From: Calliopsis andreniformis | Lineage: Eukaryota; Arthropoda; Insecta; Hymenoptera; Andrenidae | Length of the DNA: 64,000 nt | Assembly (NCBI RefSeq): GCF_051401765.1 | Contig: NW_027480595.1 | Coordinates: 124,001-188,000 of the forward strand | Direction: 5' to 3' | Shown here: piece by piece, positions 53,501-64,000 of the stretch | How positions within the stretch are numbered: position 1 is the stretch's first letter | Layout: each line of letters begins with the position of its first letter | Program-made: the position numbers and the translations under genes | The notes under the pieces: generated by a model | Told to the model about the DNA's origin: nothing | What the model saw: only the letters and a program-made list of their open reading frames with translations | Database searches by the model: none

Positions 53501-56500
53501 TTGAAGATTGAGTATTGAGGATTGAGGATTGAGGTTTGAGAATTGAGGATTGAGGATTGAGAATGAGGGCTGAGGTTTGAGGATTCAGGATTGAGGGCTG
53601 AGGACTGAGGATTGAGGGTTGAGAATTGAGGATTGAGGATTGAGGATTGAAGATTGAGGATTGGGTATTGAGGATTGAAGAATGAGGATTGAGGATTGAG
53701 GATTGAGAAGTGAGGATTGAGGATTGAGGATTGAGGTTTGAAGATTGAGGATTGGGTGTTGAGGATTGAAGAATGAGGGTTCAGGAGTGAGCATTGAGGA
53801 TTGAGGATTGAAGATTGAGTATTGAGGATTGAAGCCTGGCGACTGAGGACTGAGGATTGAGGATTGACGATTGAGGATGTGGGATTGAAGATTGAGTATT
53901 GAGGATTGAAGATTGAGGATCGAGGATTGAGGATTGAGGATTGAGTATTGAAGATTGAGGATTGGAGACTGAGTGTTGAGGGTTGAATGATGAGAATTGA
54001 TGTTTGTGGATAGAGATTTGAAAATTGCAGATTGAGTATTGAGTATTGAAAACTGTGAATTGATGATATTCTATTGAGGATTGAGAATTGACAACTGATT
54101 GTTGAGGACTGAGGTCTGAAGACTGAGGATTCAGGATTGAGGATACAGGTTTGAGGATCGAGGACTGAGGATTGAGGATTGAGGATTGAGGATTGAGGAT
54201 TGAAGATTGAGGATTGGATATTGCGGATTGAACATTGAGGATGGAGGATTGAGGATTGAGGATTGAGGATTGAGGATTGAGGACTGAAGATTGAATATTG
54301 ATGATTGAATATTGAGGATTGAGTATTGATGGTTGTGGATTGAGGACGAGGACTGAGGGTTGAGTATTGCTGCTTGAGGTCTGAGGATTGAGGATTGAGG
54401 ATTGAGAATTGAGGATTGAGGTTTGAGGATTGAAGATTGTGGATTGGGTATTGAGGATTGAAGAATGCGGATTGAGGATTGAGGATTCAGAATTGAGGAT
54501 TGAATACTGAGTATTGAGGATTGGGTATTGAGGATTGAAGAATGAGGATTGAGGATTGAGGATTGAGGATTGAAGATTGTGTATTGAGGATTGAAGATTG
54601 AGGATTGAGGATTGAGGATTGAGGATTGAGGATTGAAGATTGAGGATTGGGGATTGAGTATTGACGATTGAGAATTGAGTATTGAGGATTGAGAATTGAG
54701 GATTGATTATTGAAGATTGAGTATTGAGGATTGAAGATTGAGGAATGGGGATTGAGGATTGATGATAGAGGATTAAGGATTGATGATTGGGGATTGAGGA
54801 TCTAGGATTGGAGATTGATTATTGAGGTTTGAAGATTGAGGATTGAGGTTTGAGGAACGAGGATTGAGGATTGAGGATTGAGGACTGAGGATTGACGATT
54901 CAGTATTGAAGATTGAGGATTGATTACTGAGGATCGAGGATTGAGGTTTGAGGATTGACGCTTGAGGATTGAGGATTGAGGATGGAGGATTGAAGAGAGA
55001 GGACTGCGTGTTGAGGATTGCGTGTTGAGAATTGATGTTTGAGGATTGAGATTTGATTATTGAATATTGTGGATTGAGTATTGAACCATGAGAATTCAGG
55101 ATATTCTTTTGAGTATTGAGAATTGAGGATTGATGGTTGAGTTTTGAGGATTGATGGTTGAGGGTTGTGCGTTGAATATTGTGGATTGAGGATTGAGGAT
55201 TGAGGATTGAGGATAGAGGATTGAAGATTGAGTATTGATGATTGAAGATTGAGGATTGAGGATTGAGGGTTGATGTTTGAGAACGAGGACTGACGGTTGA
55301 GGATTGAGGTTTGAGGATTGAGGATTGAGGTTTGAGGATTGAGGATTGAGGATTGAGGCCTGAAGATTGAATATTGATGATTGGAGGTTGAGGATTCAGT
55401 ATTGATGGTTGTGGATTGAGGACGAGGACTGAGGGTTGAGTATTGCTGTTTGAGGTCTGAGGATTGAGGATTGAGGATTGAGAATTGAGGATTGAGGATA
55501 GAGGATTGAAGATTGAGGATTGGGTATTGAGGATTGAAGAATGAGGATTGAGGATTGAGGATTGAGGATTGAGGATTGAGGATTGAAGACTGAGTATTGA
55601 GGATTGAAGATTGAGGATCGAGGATTCAGGATTGAGGATACAGGTTTGAGGTTCGAGGACTGAGTATTGAGGATTGAGGATTGAGGATTGAGGATTGAAG
55701 ATTGAGGATTGGGTATTGCGGATTGAACATTGAGGATTGAGGATTGATGGTTGTGGATTGAGGACGAGGACTGAGGGTTGAGTATTGCTGTTTGAGGTCT
55801 GAGGATTGAGGATTGAGGATTGAGAATTGAGGATTGAGGATTGAGGATTGAAGATTGTGGATTGGGTATTGAGGATTGAAGAATGTGGATAGGGTATTGA
55901 GGGTTGAGGATTGAGGTTTGAGGACTGAGGACTGAGGATTGAGGATTGTGAGTTGATGATTGAGGATTGAAGATTCAAGATTGAGGATTGGGTATTGAGG
56001 ATTGAAGAATAAGGATTGAGGAATGAGTATTGAGGATTGAGGATTGAAGATTGAGTACTGAGGATTGAAGCCTGACGATTGAGTATTGAGGATTGAGGAT
56101 TCAGGATTGAGGATGGACGATTGAAGATTGAGTATTGAGGATTCAAGACTGAGGATCGAGGATTGTGGATTGAGGATTGAGGATTGAAGATTGAGGATTG
56201 GGGACTGAGTGTTGAGGGTTGTATGATGAGAGTTGATGTTTGTGGATAGAGATTCGAAGATTGCAGATTGAGCATTGAGTATTGAAAACTGTGAATTGAT
56301 GATATTCTATTGAGGATTGAGAATTGACAACTGATTGTTGAGGACTGAGGTCTGAAGATTGAGGATTCAGGATTGAGGATTGAGGATTGTGGATTGAGGA
56401 CTGAAGATTGAATATTGATTGTTGATGATTGAGGATTGAGTATTGATTGTTGTGGATTGAGGACGAGGACTGAGGGTTCAGTATTGCTGCTTGAGGTCTG

Positions 56501-59500
56501 AGGATTGAAGATTGATGATTGAGGATTGAGGATTGAGGATTGAGGATTGAGGATTGAAGATTGAGGATTGAAGATTGAGCATTGAGGATTGAAGATTGAG
56601 GATTGAGGATTGCGGATTGAGGATTGAGGATTGAATATTAAGGATTGAGGATTGACAATTGATTGTTGAGGGCTGACGGCTGAAGATTGAGGATTCAGGA
56701 TTGAGGATTCCGGATTGAGGTTTGAGGACTGAGGATTGAGGGTTGGGGATTGAGGATTGAGGATTGAGCATTGAGGATTGACGCTTGAGTATTGAGGATT
56801 GCGGATGGAGGATTGAAGAGAGAGGACAAAGTATTGAGGATTGAGTATTGAGAGTTGATGTTTGAGGATTGCGATTTGATTATTGAATATTGAGGATTGA
56901 GTATTGAATAATTAGAATTCGGGATATCCTATTGAGTATTGAGAATTGAGCACTGATGGTTGAGTATTGAGGATTGAGGATTGAACATTGAGGTCTGAGT
57001 GTTGAGGGTTGAGTGATGAGAATTGATGTTAGTGGATAGTGGCTTGAAGATTGCAGATCGAGTATTGAGTGTTGAAAACTGTGAATTGAGGATATTCTAC
57101 TGAGGATTGAGGATTGACTACCGATTGTTGAGGACTGAGGTCTGAAGATTGAGGATTCAGGATTGAGGATTCAGGTTTGATGTTTGAGGACTGAGGATTG
57201 AGGATTGAGGATTGATGATTGAGGATTGAGGATTGAGGATTGAGGATTGAAGGTTGAGGATTGAGGATGGAGGATGAGGGCTGAGCGTTGAGGACTGAGG
57301 ATTGAGGATTGAGGATTGAGTATTGAGGATTGAGGATTGAGGATTGAGGATTGAGGATTGAGGATTGAGGATTGAGGATTGAGGATTCAGGATTGTGGTT
57401 CGAGGACTGAGGATTGAGGATTGAGGATTGAAGGTTGAGTATTGATGATTGAAGATGGGAGGATTGAGGATTGAGGGTTGAGGATTGAGGACGAGTACTG
57501 ACGGTTGAGGATTGAGGTATGAGGATTGTGGATTGAGGATTGAGAATGACGGCAGAGGGTTGAGGATTGAGGTTTGAGTATAGAATCCTGAGAATTCAGG
57601 ATATTCTATTGAGTATTGCAAATTGAGGATTGATGGTTGAGTATTGAGGATTGAGGATTGAGGGTTGAGGATTGAGTATTGAAGATTGAGGATTGATGAT
57701 TGAGGATTGATGATTGAGGATTGAGGATTGAGGATTGAGGATTGAGGATTGAGGACTGAGGATTGAAGACTGAGGATTGAGGATTGAGGATGAGGGCTGA
57801 GGGTTGAGGATTGTGGTTTGAGGACTGAGGACTGAGGATTGAGGATTGAGAGCTGAGGATTTAGGATTGAGGATTGAAAGTTGAGGATTGGGTATTGAGG
57901 ATTGAAGCCTGACGATTGAGGATTGAGGATTGAGGATTGAGGATTGTGGATGGAGGATTGAAGATTGAGTATTGAGGATTGAAGACTGAGGATCGAGGAT
58001 TGTGGATTGAGGATTGCGGATTGAAGATTGAGGACTGGGGACTGAGTGTTGAGCGTTGAATGATGAGAATTGATGTTTGTGGATAGAGATTCGAAGATTG
58101 CAGATTGAGTATTGAGTATTGAAAACTGTGAATTGATGATACTCTATTGAGGATTGAGAATTGACAACTGCTTCTTGGGGACTGAGGTCTGAAGATTGAG
58201 GATTCAGGATTGAGGATTCATGTTTGATGTTTGAGGACTGAGGATTGAGGATTGAGGATTGAGGATTGAGGATTGAGGACTGAGGATTGAGGATTGAAGA
58301 TTGAGGATTGGGTATTGCGCATTCAACATTGAGGATTGAAGATTGAGGATTGGGGATTGAGGATTGACGATTGAGTATTAAGCATTGAGGATTGAGAATT
58401 GAGGATTGAGGATTGAAGATTGAGTATTGAGGATTGAAGGTTGAGGATTGAGGATTGAGGATTGAAGATTGAGGACTGAGTGTTGAGGGTTGCGTGATGA
58501 GGGTTGATGTTTGTGGATTGAGATTTGAAGATTGAAGAATGGGGTTTGAGTATTGAAAACTGTGAATTGAGGATATTATATTGAGGATTGAGGATTGACA
58601 ACTGATTGTTGAGGACTGATGGCTGAGGATTGAGGATTGAGGATTGAGGATTGAGGATTGAAGAGAGAGGACTGCGTGTTAAGGATTGCGTGTTGAGAAT
58701 TGATGTTTGAGGATTGAGATTTGATTATTGAATATTGTGGATTGAGTATTGAACCATGAGAATTCAGGATATTCATTTGAGTATTGAGAATTGAGGATTG
58801 ATGGTTGAGTTTTGAGGATTGATGGTTGAGGGTTGTGCGTTGAATATTGTGGATTGAGGATTGAGGATTGAGGATTGAGGATAGAGGATTGAAGATTGAG
58901 TATTGGTGATTGAAAATTGAGGATTGAGGATTGAGGGTTGAGGTTTGAGAACGAGGACTGACGGTTGAGGATTGAGGTTTGAGGATTGAGGATTGAGGAT
59001 TGAGGCCTGAAGATTGAATATTGATGATTGGAGGTTGAGGATTCAGTATTGATGGTTGTGGATTGAGGACGAGGACTGAGGGTTGAGTATTGCTGTTTGA
59101 GGTCTGAGGATTGAGGATTGAGGATTGAGAATTGAGGATTGAGGATAGAGGATTGAAGATTGAGGATTGGGTATTGAGGATTGAAGAATGAGGATTGAGG
59201 ATTGAGGATTGAGGATTGAGGATTGAGGATTGAAGACTGAGTATTGAGGATTGAAGATTGAGGATCGAGGATTCAGGATTGAGGATACAGGTTTGAGGTT
59301 CGAGGACTGAGTATTGAGGATTGAGGATTGAGGATTGAGGATTGAAGATTGAGGATTGGGTATTGCGGATTGAACATTGAGGATTGAGGATTGATGGTTG
59401 TGGATTGAGGACGAGGACTGAGGGTTGAGTATTGCTGTTTGAGGTCTGAGGATTGAGGATTGAGGATTGAGAATAGAGGATTGAGGATTGAGGATTGAAG

Positions 59501-61190
59501 ATTGTGGATTGATGATTGAGGACTGAGGACTGAGGATTGAGGATTGTGAGTTGATGATTGAGGATTGAGGATTCAAGATTGGGGATTGGGTATTGAGGAT
59601 TGAAGAATGAGGATTGAGGAATGAGTATTGAGGATTGAGGATTGAAGATTGAGTACTGAGGATTGAAGCCAGACGATTGAGTATTGAGGATTGAGGATTC
59701 AGGATTGAGGATGGAGGATTGAAGATTGAGTATTGAGGATTCAAGACTGAGGATCGAGGATTGTGGATTGAGGATTGAGGATTGAAGATTGAGGATTGGG
59801 GACTGAGTGTTGAGGGTTGTATGATGAGAATTGATGTTTGTGGATAGAGATTCGAAGATTGCAGATTGAGCATTGAGTACTGAAAACTGTGAATTGATGA
59901 TATTCTATTGAGGATTGAGAATTGACAACTGATTGTTGAGGACTGAGGTCTGAAGATTGAGGATTCAGGATTGAGGATTGAGGATTGAGGATTGAGGACT
60001 GAAGATTGAATATTGATTATTGATGATTGAGGATTGAGTATTGATTGTTGTGGATTGAGGACGAGGACTGAGGTTTGAGTATTGCTGCTTGAGGTCTGAG
60101 GATTGAAGATTGATGATTGAGGATTGAGGATTGAAGATTGAGTATTGAGGATTGAGGATTGAGGATTGAGGGTTGAGGATTGAAGATTCAGTATTGAGGA
60201 CTGAAGATTGAGAATTGAGGATTGAGGCTTGAACATTGAGTACTGAGTGTTGAGGGTTGAGTGATGAGAATTGGTGTTTGTGGATAGAGATCTGAAGAAT
60301 GCAGATTGAGTATTGAGTATTGAAAACTGTGAATTGAGGATACTCTATTGAGGATTGACGATTGACAAATGATTGTTGAGGACTGAGGGCTGAAGATTGA
60401 GGATTGAGGATTGAGGATTGAGGATTGAGGAAGAGGGCTGAGGGTTGCGGGTTGAGGTTTGAGGACTGAGGACTGAGGGTTGAGGAATGAGAATTGAGTA
60501 TTGAGGATTGAGGATTGAAGATTGCGGATTGGGTATTGAGGATTGTAGTATGAGGATTGAGGATTGAGGATTGAGGATTGAGGATTGAAGATTGATTATT
60601 GAGGATTGAAGATTGACGATTGAGGGTTGAGAATTGAGGATTGTGGATTGAGGACTGAGGATTGAAGATTGAGTAATGAGGATTGAATGTTGAGGATTGT
60701 GGATTGAGGATTGAGGGTTGAGGATTGAATGGTGAGGTTTGGGGACTGAGTGCTGTGGGTTGAGTGATGAGAATTGATGTCTGTGGATAGAGATTTGAAG
60801 ATTGCAGATTGAGTGTTGTGTATTGAAAGCTGTGATTTGATGATATTCTATTGAGGATTGAGGTTTGACTACTGACTGTTGAGGACTGATTTCTGAAGAT
60901 AGAGGATTCAGGATTGAGGATTCAGGATTGTGGTTTCAGGACTGTGGATTGAGGATTGAGGATTGAGGATTGAGGATTCAGGATTGAGGATTGAAGATTG
61001 AGGATTGAGAATTGTGAATTGAGGATTGAGGATGAGGGCTGATGGTTGAGGATTGAGGCTTGAGGACTGAGGACTGAGGATTGAGGATTGAGAATTGAGG
61101 ATTGAGGATGGAGGATTGAAGATTGAGGATTGGGTATTGAGGATTGAAGAATGAGGATTGAGGATTGAGGATTGAGGATTGAGGATTGAG
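50538..61190 (+). repeat. Second copy of the 10.65-kb block (first at 25921-36573)
   Basis: The same order of markers runs the full length: EcoRI 51161, 55092, 56915, 57592 and 58760 pair with 26537, 30475, 32298, 32975 and 34143; class A at 50.88, 51.99, 54.05, 56.29, 57.08, 58.12, 58.56, 59.89, 60.33 and 60.83 kb pairs likewise. Differences seen include an extra heptamer near 50.6 kb (GAGCATTGAGCATTGAG), two fewer near 51.65 kb, one more near 53.72 kb, and substitutions such as GCTTCTTGGGG near 58172 for GCTTGTTGGGG. It is the largest duplication I can trace in the window. Confidence 0.87.
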
Positions 61191-61215
61191 GATTGAGGAT
61201 TGAGGATTGAAGATT
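61147..61215 (+). repeat. Copy-number-variable heptamer run (8 monomers here)
   Basis: Between the flanks GATTGAAGAATG and AAGATTGAGCATTCAGG lies a run of whole monomers. It has 8 monomers here, 4 at about 51.65 kb, 5 at about 42.77 kb, and 6 in the equivalent place near 8.38, 11.55, 13.76, 18.04, 21.04, 22.09, 27.05, 38.56, 39.60, 47.75 and 48.80 kb. This is a variable-number locus inside the larger array, and it shows that length changes by whole 7-bp steps. Confidence 0.8.
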
Positions 61216-64000
61216 GAGCATTCAGGATTGGAGATGGACGATTGAGGATTGAGGACCGAGGATTGAGGATTGGGGATTGAAGATTGAGTATTGGGGATTG
61301 AAGATTGACGATTGAGGATTGAGAATTGAGGATTGAGGATTGAGGAATGAGCATTGAAGATTGAGTATTGAGGATTGAACGTTCAGGATTGTGGATTGAG
61401 GATTGAGGATTGAGGATTGAATATTGAGGACTGGGGACTGAGTGTTGAGGGTTGAGTGATGAGAATTGATGTTTGTGGATAGAGATTTGAAGATTGCAGA
61501 TTGAGTATTGAGTAATGAAAACTGTGAATTGATGATATTCAATTGAGTATTGAGGATTGACAACTGATTGTTGAGGACTGAGGGCTGACGAATGAGGATT
61601 CAGGTTTGAGGATTCAGGATTGAGGTTTGAGGACTGAGGATTGAGGATTGAAAATTGAGGATTGAGGATTGAGGATTGAGGATTGAGGATTGAAGATTGA
61701 GGTTTGGGTATTGAGGATTGAACATTGAGGATTGTGGATTGAGTATTGAGGATTGAGGATTGAGGATTGAAGATTGAATATTGATGATTGAGGATTGAGG
61801 ATCGAGGATTGAGGGTTGTGGATTGAGGACGAGGACTGAGGGCTGAGTATTGATGTTTGAGGTCTGAGGATTGAGGATTTAGGATTGAGAATTGAGGACT
61901 GAGGGTTGAGGATTGAAGATTGAGGATTGGGTGTTGAGGATTGAAGAATGTGGATTGAGGATTGAGGATTGAGGATTGAGGATTGAAGATTGAGTATTGA
62001 GGATTGAAGATTGAGGACTGAGGATTGAGGATTGAGGATTGAAGATTGAGTATTGAGGATTGAGGATTGAGGATTGAGGATTGAGGATTGAGGATTGAGG
62101 ATTGAAGATTGAGTATTGATGGTTGAAGATTAAGGTTGAGGTTTGAGGATTGAGGATTGAGTATTGAGGATTGAAGATTGAGGATTGAGGATTGAGGTTT
62201 GAGGATTGAAGACGTGGACTGACGGTTGAGGATTGAGGTTTGAGGATTGAGGATTGAGGATTGAGGATTGAGGATTGAGGATTTATGATTGAGCATTGAG
62301 GATTGAAGATTGAGGACTGGAGATTGAGGATTGATGATAGAGGATTAAGGATTGAGGATTGTGGATTGAGGATCTAGGATTGGAGATTGATTACTGAGGA
62401 TTGAAGATTGAGGATTGAGGATTGAGGATTGAGAATTGAGAATTGAGTGTGAGGACTGAGGGCTGAGGATTGATGTTTGAGGAACGAGGATTGAGGATTG
62501 AGGATTGAGGACTGAGGATTGACGATTCAGTATTGAAGATTGAGGATTGATTACTGAGGATTGAGGATTGAGGATTGAGGATTGAGGACTGAGGATTGAG
62601 GATTGAAGATTGAGTATTGAGGATTGAAGATTGAGTATTGAGGATTGAGGATTGAGGATTGAGGATTGAGGACTGAGGATTGAGGATTGAAGATTGAGTA
62701 TTGATGGTTGAAGATTAAGGTTGAGGTTTGAGGATTGAGGATTGAGTATTGAGGATTGAGGATTGAGGATTGAAGATTGAGTATTGAGGATTGAAGATTG
62801 AGGACTGAGGATTGAGGATTGAGGCTTGAAGATTGAGTATTGAGGATTGAGGATTGAGGATTGAGGATTGAGGACTGAGGATTGAGGATTGAAGATTGAG
62901 TATTGATGGTTGAAGATTAAGGTTGAGGTTTGAGGATTGAGGATTGAGTATTAAGGATTGAGGATTGAGGATTGAAGACTGAGTATTGAGGATTGAAGAT
63001 TGAGGACTGAGGATTGAGGATTGAGGCTTGAAGATTGAGTATTGAGGATTGAGGATTGAGGTTTGAGAATTGAGGATTGAGGATTGAGAATGAGGGCTGA
63101 GGTTTGAGGATTCAGGATTGAGGGCTGAGGACTGAGGATTGAGGGTTGAGAATTGAGGATTGAGGATTGAGGATTGAAGATTGAGGATTGGGTATTGAGG
63201 ATTGAAGAATGAGGATTGAGGATTGAGGATTGAGAAGTGAGGATTGAGGATTGAGGATTGAGGTTTGAAGATTGAGGATTGGGTGTTGAGGATTGAAGAA
63301 TGAGGGTTCAGGAGTGAGCATTGAGGATTGAGGATTGAAGATTGAGTATTGAGGATTGAAGCCTGGCGACTGAGGACTGAGGATTGAGGATTGACGATTG
63401 AGGATGTGGGATTGAAGATTGAGTATTGAGGATTGAAGATTGAGGATCGAGGATTGAGGATTGAGGATTGAGTATTGAAGATTGAGGATTGGAGACTGAG
63501 TGTTGAGGGTTGAATGATGAGAATTGATGTTTGTGGATAGAGATTTGAAAATTGCAGATTGAGTATTGAGTATTGAAAACTGTGAATTGATGATATTCTA
63601 TTGAGGATTGAGAATTGACAACTGATTGTTGAGGACTGAGGTCTGAAGACTGAGGATTCAGGATTGAGGATACAGGTTTGAGGATCGAGGACTGAGGATT
63701 GAGGATTGAGGATTGAGGATTGAGGATTGAAGATTGAGGATTGGATATTGCGGATTGAACATTGAGGATGGAGGATTGAGGATTGAGGATTGAGGATTGA
63801 GGATTGAGGACTGAAGATTGAATATTGATGATTGAATATTGAGGATTGAGTATTGATGGTTGTGGATTGAGGACGAGGACTGAGGGTTGAGTATTGCTGC
63901 TTGAGGTCTGAGGATTGAGGATTGAGGATTGAGAATTGAGGATTGAGGTTTGAGGATTGAAGATTGTGGATTGGGTATTGAGGATTGAAGAATGAGGATT
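61191..64000 (+). repeat. Right end: another copy of the 51.7-54.5 kb block
   Basis: Offset 9,527 to 51663-54473, and equally related to 27.05-29.85 kb and 22.1-24.9 kb. Class A anchors at 61.52 and 63.58 kb pair with 51.99 and 54.05 kb. At the final bases AAGAATGAGGATT stands against AAGAATGCGGATT near 54467. The array runs off the window edge with no sign of ending. Confidence 0.82.

Larger units (their letters stand above)
1..64000 (+). repeat. Degenerate 7-bp satellite array, GGATTGA monomer
   Basis: The heptamer GGATTGA (any rotation; TCAATCC on the other strand) is visible on every line from first base to last, always in the same orientation. Common variants are GAATTGA, AGATTGA, GTATTGA, GGACTGA, GGGTTGA, GGTTTGA, GATTCAG and GGATCGA. 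Changes cluster in the first three or four positions, while the TGA stays nearly constant. Runs of identical monomers rarely exceed eight or nine before a variant occurs. The + strand is strongly G/A-rich and poor in C (the pure monomer has none), so GC skew is extreme and of one sign throughout. No flanking unique sequence is present, so the array extends beyond both ends of the window. No gene lies in it. It resembles a eukaryotic satellite or megasatellite, but host and function cannot be read from the sequence. Confidence 0.97.

Noticed and set aside
1721..58765. EcoRI-containing class B anchors as attachment sites or restriction-modification targets
   Set aside because: They recur through block duplication, and no integrase, methylase or boundary change accompanies them.
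227..63321. Dozens of - strand open frames of 66-986 codons rich in Ser, Ile, Leu, Asn, Pro and Gln
   Set aside because: They follow from a 7-bp repeat without stops in three frames. They overlap in different frames, start wherever a CAT variant occurs on the + strand, and end wherever a point variant makes a stop. No domain, signal peptide or frame preference is visible.
1..64000. Telomeric repeat
   Set aside because: The unit is 7 bp and G-rich on one strand, but GGATTGA does not match the telomere motifs I know (TTAGGG, TTTAGGG, TTAGG, TCAGG). The array is also far more degenerate and carries a higher-order structure.
1..64000. CRISPR array
   Set aside because: There are no spacers of regular length between constant repeats; the material between anchors is itself heptamer repeat.
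1..64000. Shine-Dalgarno-like GAGG motifs followed by TTG or ATG on the + strand
   Set aside because: GAGG occurs in every monomer, and all + strand frames close within about 21 nt, so these cannot mark genes.
1..64000. Cyanobacterial STRR-type heptamer repeat as host identification
   Set aside because: The unit length agrees, but the known arrays are short and intergenic and the monomer differs. A gene-free array of at least 64 kb would be exceptional in a bacterium, so I leave the host open.

Overview
The whole 64 kb window is one uninterrupted, head-to-tail tandem-repeat array. Its basic unit is a 7-bp monomer, GGATTGA on the + strand (TCAATCC on the - strand). I see no unique flanking DNA, no RNA gene, no transposon or insertion sequence, no CRISPR array, no inverted segment and no credible protein-coding gene. 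Long open frames exist on the - strand, but they follow arithmetically from the monomer. TCAATCC has no stop codon in any of three frames, and each frame spells the same 7-residue cycle (S-I-L-N-P-Q-S). On the + strand the monomer puts a TGA in every frame every 21 nt.

The sequence does not identify the organism. A satellite longer than 64 kb, with higher-order structure and no genes, fits eukaryotic heterochromatin (pericentromeric, subtelomeric, sex or B chromosome) better than a bacterial chromosome. Short heptamer arrays are also known in bacteria, such as the STRR repeats of cyanobacteria, so the assignment is an inference only.

The array has three levels. Level 1 is the heptamer with point variants (GAATTGA, AGATTGA, GTATTGA, GGACTGA, GGGTTGA, GGTTTGA and others), in which the TGA is the most constant part. 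Level 2 is a set of diverged 'anchor' segments set into the heptamers. I count about 54 class A anchors (core AACTGTGAATTGA...GATATTC) and 31 class B anchors (an EcoRI site, GAATTC, followed by AGGATATTC or GGGATATCC). A and B look like diverged copies of one ancestral segment of about 75 bp. Level 3 is a mosaic of large, nearly identical blocks of 0.9-10.6 kb repeated at different places.

Layout: 1-1585 is a divergent lead-in; 1586-5521 holds two tandem copies of a 1,996-bp unit; 5522-8440 is diverged array; 8441-25920 is a patchwork of 1-4 kb blocks shared with one another and with 37-50 kb; 25921-36573 (10.65 kb) recurs at 50538-61190; 36574-50537 is a second patchwork; 61191-64000 repeats 51663-54473. 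Blocks often end where another duplication begins, which is expected for repeated unequal exchange, gene conversion or amplification (or for a misassembly). Several length differences between block copies are whole heptamers. One internal locus carries 4, 5, 6 or 8 monomers depending on the block copy.

No genes work together here. The interest lies in the satellite's architecture, its extreme strand asymmetry (the + strand is almost free of C), and the risk that the open frames get annotated as proteins.
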